NCBI GenBank assembly: GCA_964478545.1
Contig: CAYZIS010000002.1
Location: forward strand, 1-64,000
Origin: DQWO01 sp964478545
Lineage (GTDB): Bacteria; Desulfobacterota; Anaeroferrophillalia; Anaeroferrophillales; Anaeroferrophillaceae
Direction of reading: 5' to 3'
Length of the DNA: 64,000 nt
Positions 35,800 to 44,682 of the stretch are shown piece after piece (position 1 is the first letter of the stretch; every line of letters starts with the position of its first letter). Both the position numbers and the translations under genes were made by a program. The notes below the pieces were generated by a model, which saw only the letters and a list, made by a program, of their open reading frames with translations, searched no databases and was not told the DNA's origin.

Positions 35800-36498
35800 G
35801 TGAAAATTTTTTTTCAAAAGTTTATGCAGCCGTTGCTATTTTTTTTCTGCTTGAGCGTTGTTTTCTGTTATTTCCCTGCATCAGCCTCTTGTAAGGAGAG
35901 TAGCGGCCAGAAAAAAATCCTGAGCCGGATAAAGGCAGTTTTTGAGCAGCCGGGCTTATGGATAGGGGATTTTGTCCAGGAGGCCCATCTGCCTGATATT
36001 GAAGAACCGGTAATTTCCCGGGGAACAGTCTATTTTAAAATTCCCGATTGCATGCGCTGGGAGTTTAAGGAGCCGGATGTCCAGCTGTTGATTTCTGATG
36101 GTAAAAGGCTCTGGTTTTATGACGCGTCCCTGGAACAGGTCATGATTGGTGAGGTGGCCCAGGTGACGGAAGCCCGGCTGATGATGCATTTGTTAACAAA
36201 TTTGGAGAAGTTGCAGGATGACTATCAGGTAGAAGTATCCGAATCCGCTGATGATCCCATTATCAAGGTCTCTCTGTTGCCCCGGGCGGCAGAGGGCGAG
36301 GGCCGACCATTTACAACCTTGCAGCTTTTTTTCGATAAACAGACATTGAAACTGGTTAAAAGCCAGCTTACGGATCTCTTTGCCAATGAGATAATCATCA
36401 GTTATTCCTGGAAGCCGCCAACTGAAAACAAACTGCCGGCAGGATTTTTCAGTTTTGTACTGCCGCCAGGGACTGAGATTGTGCCTTTGGCGCAGTAG
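35800..36498 (+). CDS. lolA: Outer membrane lipoprotein carrier protein LolA
   Basis: Periplasmic chaperone moving lipoproteins from LolCDE to the outer membrane; 232 residues. Start GTG 35800 with AGGAG 8 bases upstream. A long hydrophobic signal peptide ends ASASC/KES. The mature part has the open-barrel pattern of LolA (GDFVQEAHLPD, RGTVYFKIPDCMRWEF, LLISDGKRLWFYD, LQLFFDKQTLKLVKS). The following gene is 18 bases away. Confidence 0.88.
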   Translation: MKIFFQKFMQPLLFFFCLSVVFCYFPASASCKESSGQKKILSRIKAVFEQPGLWIGDFVQEAHLPDIEEPVISRGTVYFKIPDCMRWEFKEPDVQLLISDGKRLWFYDASLEQVMIGEVAQVTEARLMMHLLTNLEKLQDDYQVEVSESADDPIIKVSLLPRAAEGEGRPFTTLQLFFDKQTLKLVKSQLTDLFANEIIISYSWKPPTENKLPAGFFSFVLPPGTEIVPLAQ

Positions 36499-36516
36499 AT
36501 CAGGGTATTTCGCACT

Positions 36517-37389
36517 ATGAGTCTCTTCTTGCTGATTGTGTTTTTTTCGCTACTGGTTATTCTTTTGAGCTGTGGCTGCGCCAGTGCCTGGGGGCCGGCA
36601 ACCCACCTGAAACTGGCTCGGGAACTGCTGGTCAGCAAAGATCTTTTGCCCCTGCAGGTTGCAGCTGCGCTGGCCCGTTATCCCTATGATTTTCTTTATG
36701 GCAATATTGCCGCGGACATGGTGGTTGGGAAAAAATTCGTTGATCCATTGCGCCATTGCCATACCTGGCCGGTTGCCTTTGAATTACAGGATCAGGTTTG
36801 TTCCCCGGCCCAGCAGGCTTTTGTCTACGGATACCTTACCCATCTGGCGGCGGATGTTGTCGCCCATAATTCATTTGTACCGAGTAAGATTGTCCAGTAT
36901 TATCACAAGAAAGGTGCCCTTCATCTGTATTGGGAAATGCGATTTGAGGTTTCGATCCGCCATAAATTGTGGCAGTATGCCCATCTGATTAGCAGGCGTT
37001 CACGTTGGGATAATGATCCTCTCCTGGCCCGGACCATAACCCCGACCCTTTTTTCTTTTGCGGTCAACCGGCGGATTTTTAATACGGTGCTCTTATTGAA
37101 TCGGACCAGACGCTGGCAGAAACTTCTCCTCCGTCTTGATCAATCCCCTCATTACGCGCTGTCCCGGGATGATGTACTCTGTTTTAAAAAGAAATCACTG
37201 GCTAATATGCTGGAAATACTACAGAATCTTAAAGATTCATCCCTGTGTGCGGAAGATCCCCGTGGTGAGCTAAACCTGGCTCTGGCAAAAAAGATCGGTC
37301 GTCAGTTGCGTCACACAAGATCCTCTTCTCTGACTTCAGGGCAACTGCAGGAGTATGTTCAATTATTTATATCTAACTCAACTTTCTGA
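36517..37389 (+). CDS. Zinc-dependent phospholipase C-like protein
   Basis: Exported protein of 290 residues. The signal ends at CASAWGPATHLKLA, and the mature Trp plus His residues (THLKLA, DFLYGNIAADMV, YLTHLAADVVAHNSF) match the zinc-ligand pattern of the Zn-dependent PLC / S1-P1 nuclease fold. Activity is inferred from those residues only. The last four residues (NSTF) and the TGA come from the left end of an inserted family A element at 37377, so the original C-terminus has been replaced. Confidence 0.78.
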   Translation: MSLFLLIVFFSLLVILLSCGCASAWGPATHLKLARELLVSKDLLPLQVAAALARYPYDFLYGNIAADMVVGKKFVDPLRHCHTWPVAFELQDQVCSPAQQAFVYGYLTHLAADVVAHNSFVPSKIVQYYHKKGALHLYWEMRFEVSIRHKLWQYAHLISRRSRWDNDPLLARTITPTLFSFAVNRRIFNTVLLLNRTRRWQKLLLRLDQSPHYALSRDDVLCFKKKSLANMLEILQNLKDSSLCAEDPRGELNLALAKKIGRQLRHTRSSSLTSGQLQEYVQLFISNSTF

Positions 37390-37683
37390 GTTATGAAAAA
37401 TAGCCCTGCCTGTCGGCGGCCAATGCCGCCTGCCTGTCGGCAGACACGGCTATGAGCCAAGCCCGAACATCCTGATAATGTATTCTGGTAACACAAGTCA
37501 GAAAGTTGAGATCTAAGTTAAGCGATTAGGGATTAGCTATCAGCGTTTAGCTTTAAAAAATTAAGACATTACGTTTATTAACAATAAGACCTGATGGGTG
37601 ACAGTTTGTAATAGTAAACATCCTGTAATCATTAAACTAATAGCTAACGGCTAAAAGCTAAACGCTTAATTCAGGTTATATCT
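37367..37683. mobile_element. MITE-like element D interrupted at its left edge by element A
   Basis: D (161 bp, 37515-37675) is bounded on the right by TTATATCT (37676-37683). Its left duplication, also TTATATCT, is at 37367-37374 and is cut off from D by element A. D has imperfect inverted ends (gttaagcgattaggg and the complement of gctaaacgcttaatt). Related D sequence is at 57412-57830. The SGNH hydrolase start is 30 bases downstream. Confidence 0.8.
37371..37516. mobile_element. MITE-like element A, complete short copy with 6-bp target duplication
   Basis: Element 37377-37510 (134 bp) with ends CTCAACTTTCTGA and its complement TCAGAAAGTTGAG, flanked by ATCTAA at 37371-37376 and 37511-37516. 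The target is the junction of D with its own duplication. The left end provides the last codons and stop of the upstream phospholipase-like gene. Confidence 0.85.
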
Positions 37684-37712
37684 TAATCCGGCCTGGTCGA
37701 ATCCTAAGTTGA

Positions 37713-38306
37713 ATGAAAACTGAAACACCATCCTCTGTTTCCATTGTCTGCCTTGGCGATTCCATCACCAATGGTTTTGGGGTTCATCGACCATGGCGAT
37801 TGGTAATGCAGCATCTGTTGCGGGAGCGATACCCTGAAATAATCTTTAAGGTGCTGAATGCCGGGGTTGATGGAGATACCTTGTTTGGCGGTCTTCGCCG
37901 TTTGCGGCGTGATGTACTGTGCCATACACCAGATCTGATAACCATTGCATTTGGTTTGAATGACCTGTATATGGGGGTGCTATTACCGGAATTCAGGCAG
38001 AATCTCAATGAGATGGTTGAAAAGATCAAACACAGTAACTGCCGCCCCATTCTGTTGACCACCATCCAACCGGCAATATCGGTACAGCTATTTGGGGGAG
38101 AGACCCCTGAGTCTTACAATGAAATTATTCGTAATACGGCAAAACAACGACAGATTCCTGTCCTTGATGTCTGGGGGGCTTGGCCTGAGCTGTTGGACCC
38201 CTGGGGGTATTTCCTCAGTGATGGTGTGCATCCCAATGAAGACGGACATGTATTTCTGGGAAAACTGACTGCTGATTTTTTGGCTTCTCTGATAGTGGAG
38301 GAATAA
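37713..38306 (+). CDS. SGNH/GDSL-type esterase-lipase
   Basis: A 197-residue SGNH hydrolase. Block I has the catalytic Ser in CLGDSITNGFG, block II Gly in LNAGVDGDT, block III Asn in AFGLNDLYMG, block V Asp and His in SDGVHPNEDGH. No signal peptide is evident, so it may act in the cytosol, like TesA-related enzymes without leader. The start ATG 37713 has only a weak ribosome binding site, perhaps because repeats A and D were inserted just upstream. Confidence 0.88.
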   Translation: MKTETPSSVSIVCLGDSITNGFGVHRPWRLVMQHLLRERYPEIIFKVLNAGVDGDTLFGGLRRLRRDVLCHTPDLITIAFGLNDLYMGVLLPEFRQNLNEMVEKIKHSNCRPILLTTIQPAISVQLFGGETPESYNEIIRNTAKQRQIPVLDVWGAWPELLDPWGYFLSDGVHPNEDGHVFLGKLTADFLASLIVEE

Positions 38307-38339
38307 AAAAGCCTGGACTGGGTTCGTTCATTTAGTGGG

Positions 38340-38369
38340 TTGACGTGAACCCCGTGGTTAGTCTATAGT
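38340..38369 (+). promoter_or_regulatory. Sigma-70 promoter of hflK-hflC
   Basis: -35 TTGACG at 38340-38345, 18-base spacer, -10 TATAGT at 38364-38369, 61 bases before hflK. Confidence 0.6.
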
Positions 38370-38429
38370 CACAATCTTGTTGGTTGGTAAAAATATCGAA
38401 TCAAAAGAACTTTAAAAGGAGTTTTCTCT

Positions 38430-39485
38430 ATGCCATGGGAATATAATGGGAAAGATAAAAGCGGTGGCGGGACTGGGCTCCAGCCTCCGGATCTGGAAGC
38501 TGTGATTAAAAAGATTAAACAGCGGTTTGGTGGAAAATTTCCCACCAAATTTCCCGGCGGGATCGGGGTTGTTTTATTGTTTCTTTTTATTGGTTGGTTT
38601 GCGACTGGGTTTTATATCGTTGGCCCGGATGAGCAGGGTGTTGTGCAGCGCTTTGGCAAGGTGGTTTATACCACCAATCCCGGTCCCCATTGGCATATGC
38701 CGACTCCGGTTGAAACGGTGCTGAAACCCCGGGTTACCCAGGTAAAACGGCTGGAAATTGGTTTCAGGAGCACTTCACAGGCAACGCCGTCCCGCTACCA
38801 GGCAGTTCCCCATGAATCTCTGATGTTGACTGGTGATGAAAATATTGTTGATGCCCAGTTTATTGTTCAGTACCTCATTAAAGATCCGGTCAATTACCTT
38901 TTTAATGTCGCTGATCAGGAAAAAACCGTCCGTGATGCGGCTGAGGCGTCAATGCGGGAAGTTATCGGGAAATCTGTTATTGATGAAGTCCTGACCGTGG
39001 GCAAATTTAAGATACAGCAGGAAATGAAAACCCTTTTACAGATAATCCTGGACCGCTACCAAGTCGGTGCAGCGGTGGTGGCGGTTCAACTGCAGGATGT
39101 CCACCCGCCGAAAGCGGTTATTGAAGCTTTTAAGGACGTGGCCAGTGCTAAGGAAAATAAAATTAAGCTTATTAACGAATCCCAGGGATATCAGAATGAT
39201 ATTCTGCCTAAAGCCAAGGGTAAGGCTACCCAGATGATTAATCAGGCCATGGCGTCCAAGTCAGAAATGATCAATATTGCCCAGGGTGACGCTGCCCGTT
39301 TTTTGTCCAATCTGCGGGGGTATAAGCAGGCGCCTTCGGTAACCCGCAAGCGTATGTATCTGGAAACTATGGAGAAAGTATTGGCTAAGGTTGATAAAAT
39401 CATTATTGATCAAAAGGTGCAGCAGAACCTGTTGCCCTTATTGCCTATTGATCCTTTCCGGTTTAAGGAACAATCTGCCAAATAA
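38430..39485 (+). CDS. hflK: FtsH modulator HflK (SPFH domain)
   Basis: Membrane-anchored band-7 protein of 351 residues forming the HflKC cage around FtsH. Gly-rich charged N-terminus (MPWEYNGKDKSGGGTG), one membrane helix at about 45-65, then the SPFH domain (VGPDEQGVVQRFGKVV) and a long helical region. AAAAGGAG precedes ATG 38430. hflC follows 19 bases downstream. Confidence 0.93.
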   Translation: MPWEYNGKDKSGGGTGLQPPDLEAVIKKIKQRFGGKFPTKFPGGIGVVLLFLFIGWFATGFYIVGPDEQGVVQRFGKVVYTTNPGPHWHMPTPVETVLKPRVTQVKRLEIGFRSTSQATPSRYQAVPHESLMLTGDENIVDAQFIVQYLIKDPVNYLFNVADQEKTVRDAAEASMREVIGKSVIDEVLTVGKFKIQQEMKTLLQIILDRYQVGAAVVAVQLQDVHPPKAVIEAFKDVASAKENKIKLINESQGYQNDILPKAKGKATQMINQAMASKSEMINIAQGDAARFLSNLRGYKQAPSVTRKRMYLETMEKVLAKVDKIIIDQKVQQNLLPLLPIDPFRFKEQSAK

Positions 39486-39504
39486 TATTTGTGAGGAATA
39501 ATAG

Positions 39505-40359
39505 ATGAAAAATATAAGATTTATTGCTATCGCCGGGGTTATTATTGTCATGGTGATCCTGTCAGCATTGTTTCAGGTTGATCAAACACAGCAGGCACTG
39601 GTTCTGCAGCTGGGGAAACCAATACGGGTGATAACTGAACCGGGTTTGAATTATAAATTACCCTTGCTGCAACAGGTGATGTTCTTTGACCGTCGTTTGC
39701 TGGTTTACGATGCCGCTCCGGCGGAAATCGTCACCAGTGATAAGAAAAATCTGGTGGTTGATAACTATGCTAAATGGCGGATTGTTGATCCGCTGAAGTT
39801 TTATCAGACCGTGAAGAATATAACCGGCGCCCAATCAAGGCTTGCTGATATCATTTATTCTGAGTTTCGGGTGGAGCTGGGTAAGGAAACACTGAATGAT
39901 ATTGTGTCCAAAGTGCGGACGAGAATCATGGAAACAGTCACGGTGAATAGTAACAAGGCTGCGGCTGATTATGGGATTGAAGTCATGGATGTGCGGGTCA
40001 AAAGGGCGGATCTGCCGGTTGAGAATGAGCGGCACGTGTTTTCCCGCATGCAGGCTGAACGCCAGCGACAGGCAAAAAAATACCGCTCGGAAGGCGAAGA
40101 GGAGGCAATTAAAATTCGTTCCCAGGCTGAAAAAGAAAGGACAATTCTCCTGGCTGAAGCCTACCGCAAATCGCAGGAAGTTCGCGGTGAGGGGGAGCAG
40201 AAGGCAATTGCTGTTTACGCCCAGGCCTTCCAGCAGGATGAAAATTTCTATAATTTTTATCGCAGCCTGCAGGCATATGAAAAAGCATTGGTGGATAAAT
40301 CAACCTTGGTTCTGGGTAGTGGCAATGAATTTTTTCGCTTCATGAATAAGGCTGATTGA
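39505..40359 (+). CDS. hflC: FtsH modulator HflC (SPFH domain)
   Basis: Partner of HflK, 284 residues. N-terminal membrane helix (about 5-23), SPFH start QVDQTQQALVLQLGKP, VKRADLPVEN strand, and a charged helix with the family motif RAEGEEEA-like (RSEGEEEAIKIRSQAEKER). It ends in the FYRSLQAYEKAL segment typical of HflC. Confidence 0.94.
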   Translation: MKNIRFIAIAGVIIVMVILSALFQVDQTQQALVLQLGKPIRVITEPGLNYKLPLLQQVMFFDRRLLVYDAAPAEIVTSDKKNLVVDNYAKWRIVDPLKFYQTVKNITGAQSRLADIIYSEFRVELGKETLNDIVSKVRTRIMETVTVNSNKAAADYGIEVMDVRVKRADLPVENERHVFSRMQAERQRQAKKYRSEGEEEAIKIRSQAEKERTILLAEAYRKSQEVRGEGEQKAIAVYAQAFQQDENFYNFYRSLQAYEKALVDKSTLVLGSGNEFFRFMNKAD

Positions 40360-40415
40360 TTAAAACGAACTTGGTTGACCATTAGAAAACTGGTTGAACC
40401 GGGGATGAATTCTTA

Positions 40416-40472
40416 GGGTTGTTTCCTGGCCGCCGACGGGTAACCGTGAGCTGGCTGAAAACAACCTTTTTT
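40416..40472 (+). terminator. Branched terminator-like structure between hflC and ribF
   Basis: Outer stem GGTTGTTT (40417-40424) with AAACAACC (40459-40466), followed by six T. Inside is a small stem ACGG-gtaa-CCGT with a GNRA-type loop. It lies 57 bases after hflC and directly before ribF. Terminator is the simplest reading. Confidence 0.55.
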
Positions 40473-40487
40473 ATCTGGTCGGATACC

Positions 40488-41420
40488 ATGAAGAAATATT
40501 TGAATCTTTGGGAACAGCGATTCACCCCAGGCAGTAGCATCCTGACCATCGGCAATTTTGACGGTGTACACTTGGGACACCAGTCACTTTTCTCACTGGT
40601 GAAGGAGGTGGCGGCTCGGGAAGGTGAAAAAGCGGTTGCCTTAACCTTCCAACCTCATCCCTTGAAATTAATTTTTCCTGAACGTCGCCTTTTCCTGATT
40701 ACCCCCCTGGATAAAAAAATACAGCTTATCAGCAAATCTGGCATTGATGCCCTGGTCTGTGCACCTTTTACCCGGGAATTTGTCAACCTGTCAGCTGCTG
40801 ATTTTGCCCGCCGGGTTATTGTCGAACGCCTGGGTACCCATACGGTGATTGTGGGTGATAATTATCATTTTGGCCGCGACCGGGAAGGGGATATCAAGCT
40901 GTTGGCAGAACTTGGTCTTGAAATGGGCTTTAAGACGGTGGTTGCCCCGCCATTTCTTATGGATGGCAAAGTTGTCAGCAGCACCAGGGTACGGCAGCAT
41001 ATTATGGCTGGTGAGGTTATGGCGGCGGCCAGGCTGTTGGGCCGCTATTATTCCGTTGAAGGGGTTGTCAGGCCAGGGAAAAATCGCGGCAAGGATCTGG
41101 GGTTTCCCACGGCCAATATTCGTTCAGAGGCGGAGCTTTATCCCCGGGAAGGGGTATATGCTGTTTGGGTTGAATACGGCGAACGGCGGTTGCAGGGGGT
41201 AGTGAGTATCGGCTATAATCCCACCTTTGGTGATACGGGGTTGACGGTGGAGGTGCATATTCTTAACTTTTCCCGGGATCTTTACGGGGAGAGTATTAAA
41301 ATTATTTTTTTGGAGCGCTTGCGGGATACCATTGCCTTTACGGAAGTGGCTGGCCTTCAGGCTCAAATCGCTAATGATATCAGGGCTGCCAGGCGGATTT
41401 TTGCTCTTGCAAAAGAGTAA
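40488..41420 (+). CDS. ribF: Bifunctional riboflavin kinase / FAD synthetase RibF
   Basis: Makes FMN from riboflavin and then FAD; 310 residues from ATG 40488 (the frame extends upstream into the terminator, so a later start is preferred). The N-terminal FAD synthetase domain has IGNFDGVHLGHQSL (HxGH nucleotidyltransferase motif) and STRVRQHI. The C-terminal riboflavin kinase domain has GKNRGKDLGFPTANI. No FMN riboswitch was recognised upstream. Confidence 0.94.
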   Translation: MKKYLNLWEQRFTPGSSILTIGNFDGVHLGHQSLFSLVKEVAAREGEKAVALTFQPHPLKLIFPERRLFLITPLDKKIQLISKSGIDALVCAPFTREFVNLSAADFARRVIVERLGTHTVIVGDNYHFGRDREGDIKLLAELGLEMGFKTVVAPPFLMDGKVVSSTRVRQHIMAGEVMAAARLLGRYYSVEGVVRPGKNRGKDLGFPTANIRSEAELYPREGVYAVWVEYGERRLQGVVSIGYNPTFGDTGLTVEVHILNFSRDLYGESIKIIFLERLRDTIAFTEVAGLQAQIANDIRAARRIFALAKE

Positions 41421-41554
41421 TCTTTATGGTAACAAATCCAGGCTTGTAAATCTCACGTTCCTGGTTATTAATGTTATTCATGTCGTTGTGCCGGAGGCTG
41501 TTCGGTGGGCGTGGATAAGGGGGCGGTGGTAAAACAAAAAACAAGGAGAAAAGT

Positions 41555-42442
41555 ATGGCATCAGTTATTACAATGAGACAGTTGCTGGAGGCCGGAGTCC
41601 ATTTCGGTCACCAGACAAAGCGTTGGAACCCGAAGATGAAAAAGTACATTTTCGGTGCTCGTAATGGAATTTATATTATTGATTTGCAGAAGTCATTGCC
41701 TCTCTTTCGCAAAGCTTACAAGAAAGTGGTCGAGATAGTCGCGGATGGTGGTGAAGTCCTGTTTGTCGGGACTAAACGCCAAGCCCAGGAGCACATTGAA
41801 GAAGAGGCAAAAAGATGTGGCATGTATTGGGTAAATCAAAGATGGCTGGGAGGTATGATGACCAATTTCCAGACCATTAAGAAAAGTATTGCCCGGCTGA
41901 AAAGACTGGAAACCATGAAGGCTGATGGTACGTATGATCTCCTGATCAAGAAAGAGGTTGTTTCTCTGGAACGGAAGCGGGAAAAGCTGGAGAAAAATCT
42001 TGGTGGGGTTAAAAATATGGAAAAACAGCCTGCCTGTATTTTTGTGATAGACTGCAAACGGGAAGCAATCGCGGTGGCTGAAGCCAATAAACTGGGTATC
42101 CCGGTGGTTGCGGTGGTGGATACCAACTGTGATCCTGATCCTATAGATTACGTGGTTCCTGGTAATGATGATGCTATTCGGACCATTAAATTGTTTTGTT
42201 CTCGAATTGCCGATGCTATCCTGGAAGGTAAAATGCTGCGTGAGGAAAGAAAACAGGCGGCAACAGATAAAGAGGTTGATGAGGCTGATTTTCAGGACAC
42301 TGAGGCTGGGGAAGGTCCTGTTGTTGAACGAGTTGGTGCGGAGACTGAGCCAGTTGCGGTCGAAGAGGCTGAGACTGTAGTGGCAGAAGAGGCCGAGGCT
42401 GTGGTAACTGAAGAGGTAACAGAAACACCGGTTGTTGAATAA
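41555..42442 (+). CDS. rpsB: 30S ribosomal protein S2 with acidic C-terminal tail
   Basis: Small-subunit protein of 295 residues. The first ~240 are ordinary S2 (MRQLLEAGVHFGHQTKRWNPKM, RWLGGMMTNF, DTNCDPDPIDYVVPGNDDA). The last ~50 form a low-complexity Glu/Val/Ala tail, longer than in most S2 proteins. AAGGAG before ATG 41555. Head of the conserved rpsB-tsf-pyrH-frr cluster. Confidence 0.96.
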   Translation: MASVITMRQLLEAGVHFGHQTKRWNPKMKKYIFGARNGIYIIDLQKSLPLFRKAYKKVVEIVADGGEVLFVGTKRQAQEHIEEEAKRCGMYWVNQRWLGGMMTNFQTIKKSIARLKRLETMKADGTYDLLIKKEVVSLERKREKLEKNLGGVKNMEKQPACIFVIDCKREAIAVAEANKLGIPVVAVVDTNCDPDPIDYVVPGNDDAIRTIKLFCSRIADAILEGKMLREERKQAATDKEVDEADFQDTEAGEGPVVERVGAETEPVAVEEAETVVAEEAEAVVTEEVTETPVVE

Positions 42443-42524
42443 ATAACTTTTTTCTAGAAGATAATTACTTGCTGACCCATTACCGGTTGATGCCGGCGGG
42501 AAGAAGATATCGGAGGATGAAAAC

Positions 42525-43175
42525 ATGGCAGAAATAACTGCTGCAATGGTAAAAGAGCTTCGGGAGAGAACCGGGGCTGGAATTATGGATTGCAAAAAAG
42601 CCCTCAAGGAAAAAGATGGTGTGCTTGATGAGGCCGTTGACTTCTTGCGGGAAAAAGGTTTGGCCGCGGCATCCAAAAAGAGTGGCAGAATAACCTCAGA
42701 AGGTCTTGTGGGTTCTTATATCCACGCTGGTGGAAAAATAGGCGTCATGGTTGAAATTAATTGCGAAACGGATTTTGTTGCCCGTACCGATGAATTTCAG
42801 GTTTTTGTTAAGGATATCTGCATGCAGATTGCGGCGGCAAATCCCGTGGGTATTACTCGTGATGATGTTTCTGCCAATGATGTAGAGAAAGAAAAACAGA
42901 TTTTTCGCGCCCAGGCTTTAGAGAGTGGAAAGCCGGAAAAGATCGTTGATAAGATTGTTACCGGAAGAATTGAAAAATTTTACGCCGAAAATTGTCTTAT
43001 GGAACAGAAATTTGTCAAAAACCCTGATTTAACTGTTGAAGAGCTGGTTAAAGAGATGATTGCCAAAATCGGTGAAAATATCAGTATCAGAAGGTTTAGC
43101 CGTTATCTTCTCGGAGAGGGGCTGGAAAAAAGGAGTTGTGACCTGGCCCAGGAAGTTGCAGCTCAGCTGAAGTAG
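42525..43175 (+). CDS. tsf: Elongation factor Ts
   Basis: GDP-GTP exchange factor for EF-Tu, 216 residues, the short form without one of the C-terminal subdomains of E. coli (283). N-terminal UBA-like LRERTGAGIMDCKKAL, then the TDFV core ETDFVARTDEF. GGAGG precedes the start. Second gene of the rpsB cluster. Confidence 0.96.
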   Translation: MAEITAAMVKELRERTGAGIMDCKKALKEKDGVLDEAVDFLREKGLAAASKKSGRITSEGLVGSYIHAGGKIGVMVEINCETDFVARTDEFQVFVKDICMQIAAANPVGITRDDVSANDVEKEKQIFRAQALESGKPEKIVDKIVTGRIEKFYAENCLMEQKFVKNPDLTVEELVKEMIAKIGENISIRRFSRYLLGEGLEKRSCDLAQEVAAQLK

Positions 43176-43265
43176 AAAGATTTTTGACCAGCTTCTTCAG
43201 GGTGTTTTTTATCGTTTTATCATAAAGAATTTCTCAGCAGGCAAGAGAAATAGAAATTGGTGCTC

Positions 43266-43991
43266 ATGGCAAAAGGAACATTTCCCTATCAGCGGGTTTT
43301 GCTGAAGCTAAGTGGTGAGGCCTTGATGGGGAAGAGGGAATATGGTATCGATGAAGCGACAATCCGTTCCTTTGCTGAAGAAATCCGCGATGTCCATGAT
43401 CTGGGAATAGAGATTGCGATTGTAATTGGTGCCGGGAATATTTTTCGCGGAGTTCCGGCAGCCTCATCCGGGATGGACAGGGTGACAGCTGATTATATGG
43501 GTATGCTGGCCACGGTTATTAATGGCCTGGCTCTGCAGGACGCCTTGGAGCAGCTTGGTGTCTACACTCGGGTATTAAGCGCTATTTCCATGCAGGAGGT
43601 GGCCGAGCCGTATATCCGCCGTCGGGCGGTACGCCATTTGGAGAAGGGGAGAGTTATTATTTTTGTTGCTGGTACCGGCAATCCTTATTTTACCACAGAT
43701 ACGGCAGCTTCCTTGAGAGCCATGGAAATTCAGGCCGATATTATTATCAAAGCGACCAAGGTGGATGGCGTCTATGATCGTGATCCGCTGAAATATGACG
43801 ATGCGGTCAAGTACGATGAACTTACCTATCTCCATGTGCTTCAGAAGGGTTTGAAAGTTATGGATGCCACGGCCATTTCTCTTTGTATGGATAATCACCT
43901 GCCGATTCTGGTGTTCAGCCTTACCAAAAAAGGAAATATCAAAAAAGCTGTCTGTGGTGAATCAATCGGCACATTTGTCGGAAGGGGATAA
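43266..43991 (+). CDS. pyrH: UMP kinase PyrH
   Basis: Hexameric bacterial UMP kinase of the amino acid kinase family, about 241 residues from ATG 43266 (MAKGTFPYQRVLLKLSGEAL); TTG 43257 and GTG 43260 are in frame but less typical. Signatures: IVIGAGNIFRG, FVAGTGNPYFTTDTAA, and KATKVDGVYDRDP. It makes UDP and is regulated by GTP/UTP in the family. frr starts 2 bases after its stop. Confidence 0.95.
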   Translation: MAKGTFPYQRVLLKLSGEALMGKREYGIDEATIRSFAEEIRDVHDLGIEIAIVIGAGNIFRGVPAASSGMDRVTADYMGMLATVINGLALQDALEQLGVYTRVLSAISMQEVAEPYIRRRAVRHLEKGRVIIFVAGTGNPYFTTDTAASLRAMEIQADIIIKATKVDGVYDRDPLKYDDAVKYDELTYLHVLQKGLKVMDATAISLCMDNHLPILVFSLTKKGNIKKAVCGESIGTFVGRG

Positions 43992-43993
43992 AT

Positions 43994-44563
43994 ATGGCGC
44001 AGGGGCTGATTTTAGAGGTGCTGGAAGAAGGCCGGGAAAGTATGCAGAAGGCCATTGAAGCCTTAAAGCGGGATCTGGGTCGGGTACGGACCGGCAGGGC
44101 ATCACTAACGCTGCTTGATGGGGTCAAGGTTGATTATTATGGTGTGCCTACGCCACTCAATCAGGTGGCATCGCTTTCTGTCCCGGAAAGCCGTATGATT
44201 GTTATCCAGCCCTGGGACAATAACATGCTGGGTGAGATTGATAAGGCAATTAATAAATCAAATCTTGGGGTAAACCCCACTAATGACGGTAAGCAGATTC
44301 GATTGGTTATGCCTCGTCCCACTGAAGAGCGACGCCGGGAGCTGGTGAAGGTGGTGAAGAAAATGGGGGAGACTTCAAAAGTAGGAATCCGTGCCTGCCG
44401 TCGTGATTGTATCGATATGCTGCGGGTGATGGAAAAAGATAAAGAAATTACCGAGGATGAAAATAAGAAAGGTCAGGACGAAGTCCAAAAGTTGACTGAT
44501 GAATTTGTTGGCACAATTGATGGAATTGCTGAGCTTAAAGAACAGGAAGTGATGGAAATATAG
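43994..44563 (+). CDS. frr: Ribosome recycling factor
   Basis: A 189-residue tRNA-mimic that, with EF-G, splits post-termination ribosomes. Signatures: LGRVRTGRASLTLLDGVKVDYYG, SVPESRMIVIQPWD, GKQIRLVMPRPTEERR. GGAAGGGG lies just before ATG 43994, overlapping the pyrH end, so the two are coupled. Confidence 0.96.
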   Translation: MAQGLILEVLEEGRESMQKAIEALKRDLGRVRTGRASLTLLDGVKVDYYGVPTPLNQVASLSVPESRMIVIQPWDNNMLGEIDKAINKSNLGVNPTNDGKQIRLVMPRPTEERRRELVKVVKKMGETSKVGIRACRRDCIDMLRVMEKDKEITEDENKKGQDEVQKLTDEFVGTIDGIAELKEQEVMEI

Positions 44564-44682
44564 TAAGAAGCTGATTGGTGGTCGAGGGTGGCTGCTGGTC
44601 AAAATATAAATTGCCTTCCGGGTTGGAAGTCCAATGGTGGGTATCTCCCGATGGTCGGCTGTAAACTAGAGGAGGTTTGACC

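Noticed and set aside
40360..40487. FMN riboswitch upstream of ribF
   Set aside because: The conserved RFN-element blocks are absent; a terminator-like hairpin explains the structure.
41693..42676. A 327-codon open frame on the minus strand over rpsB and tsf
   Set aside because: Opposite-strand shadow of two universal translation genes; its residues are low-complexity complements of the acidic tail of S2.
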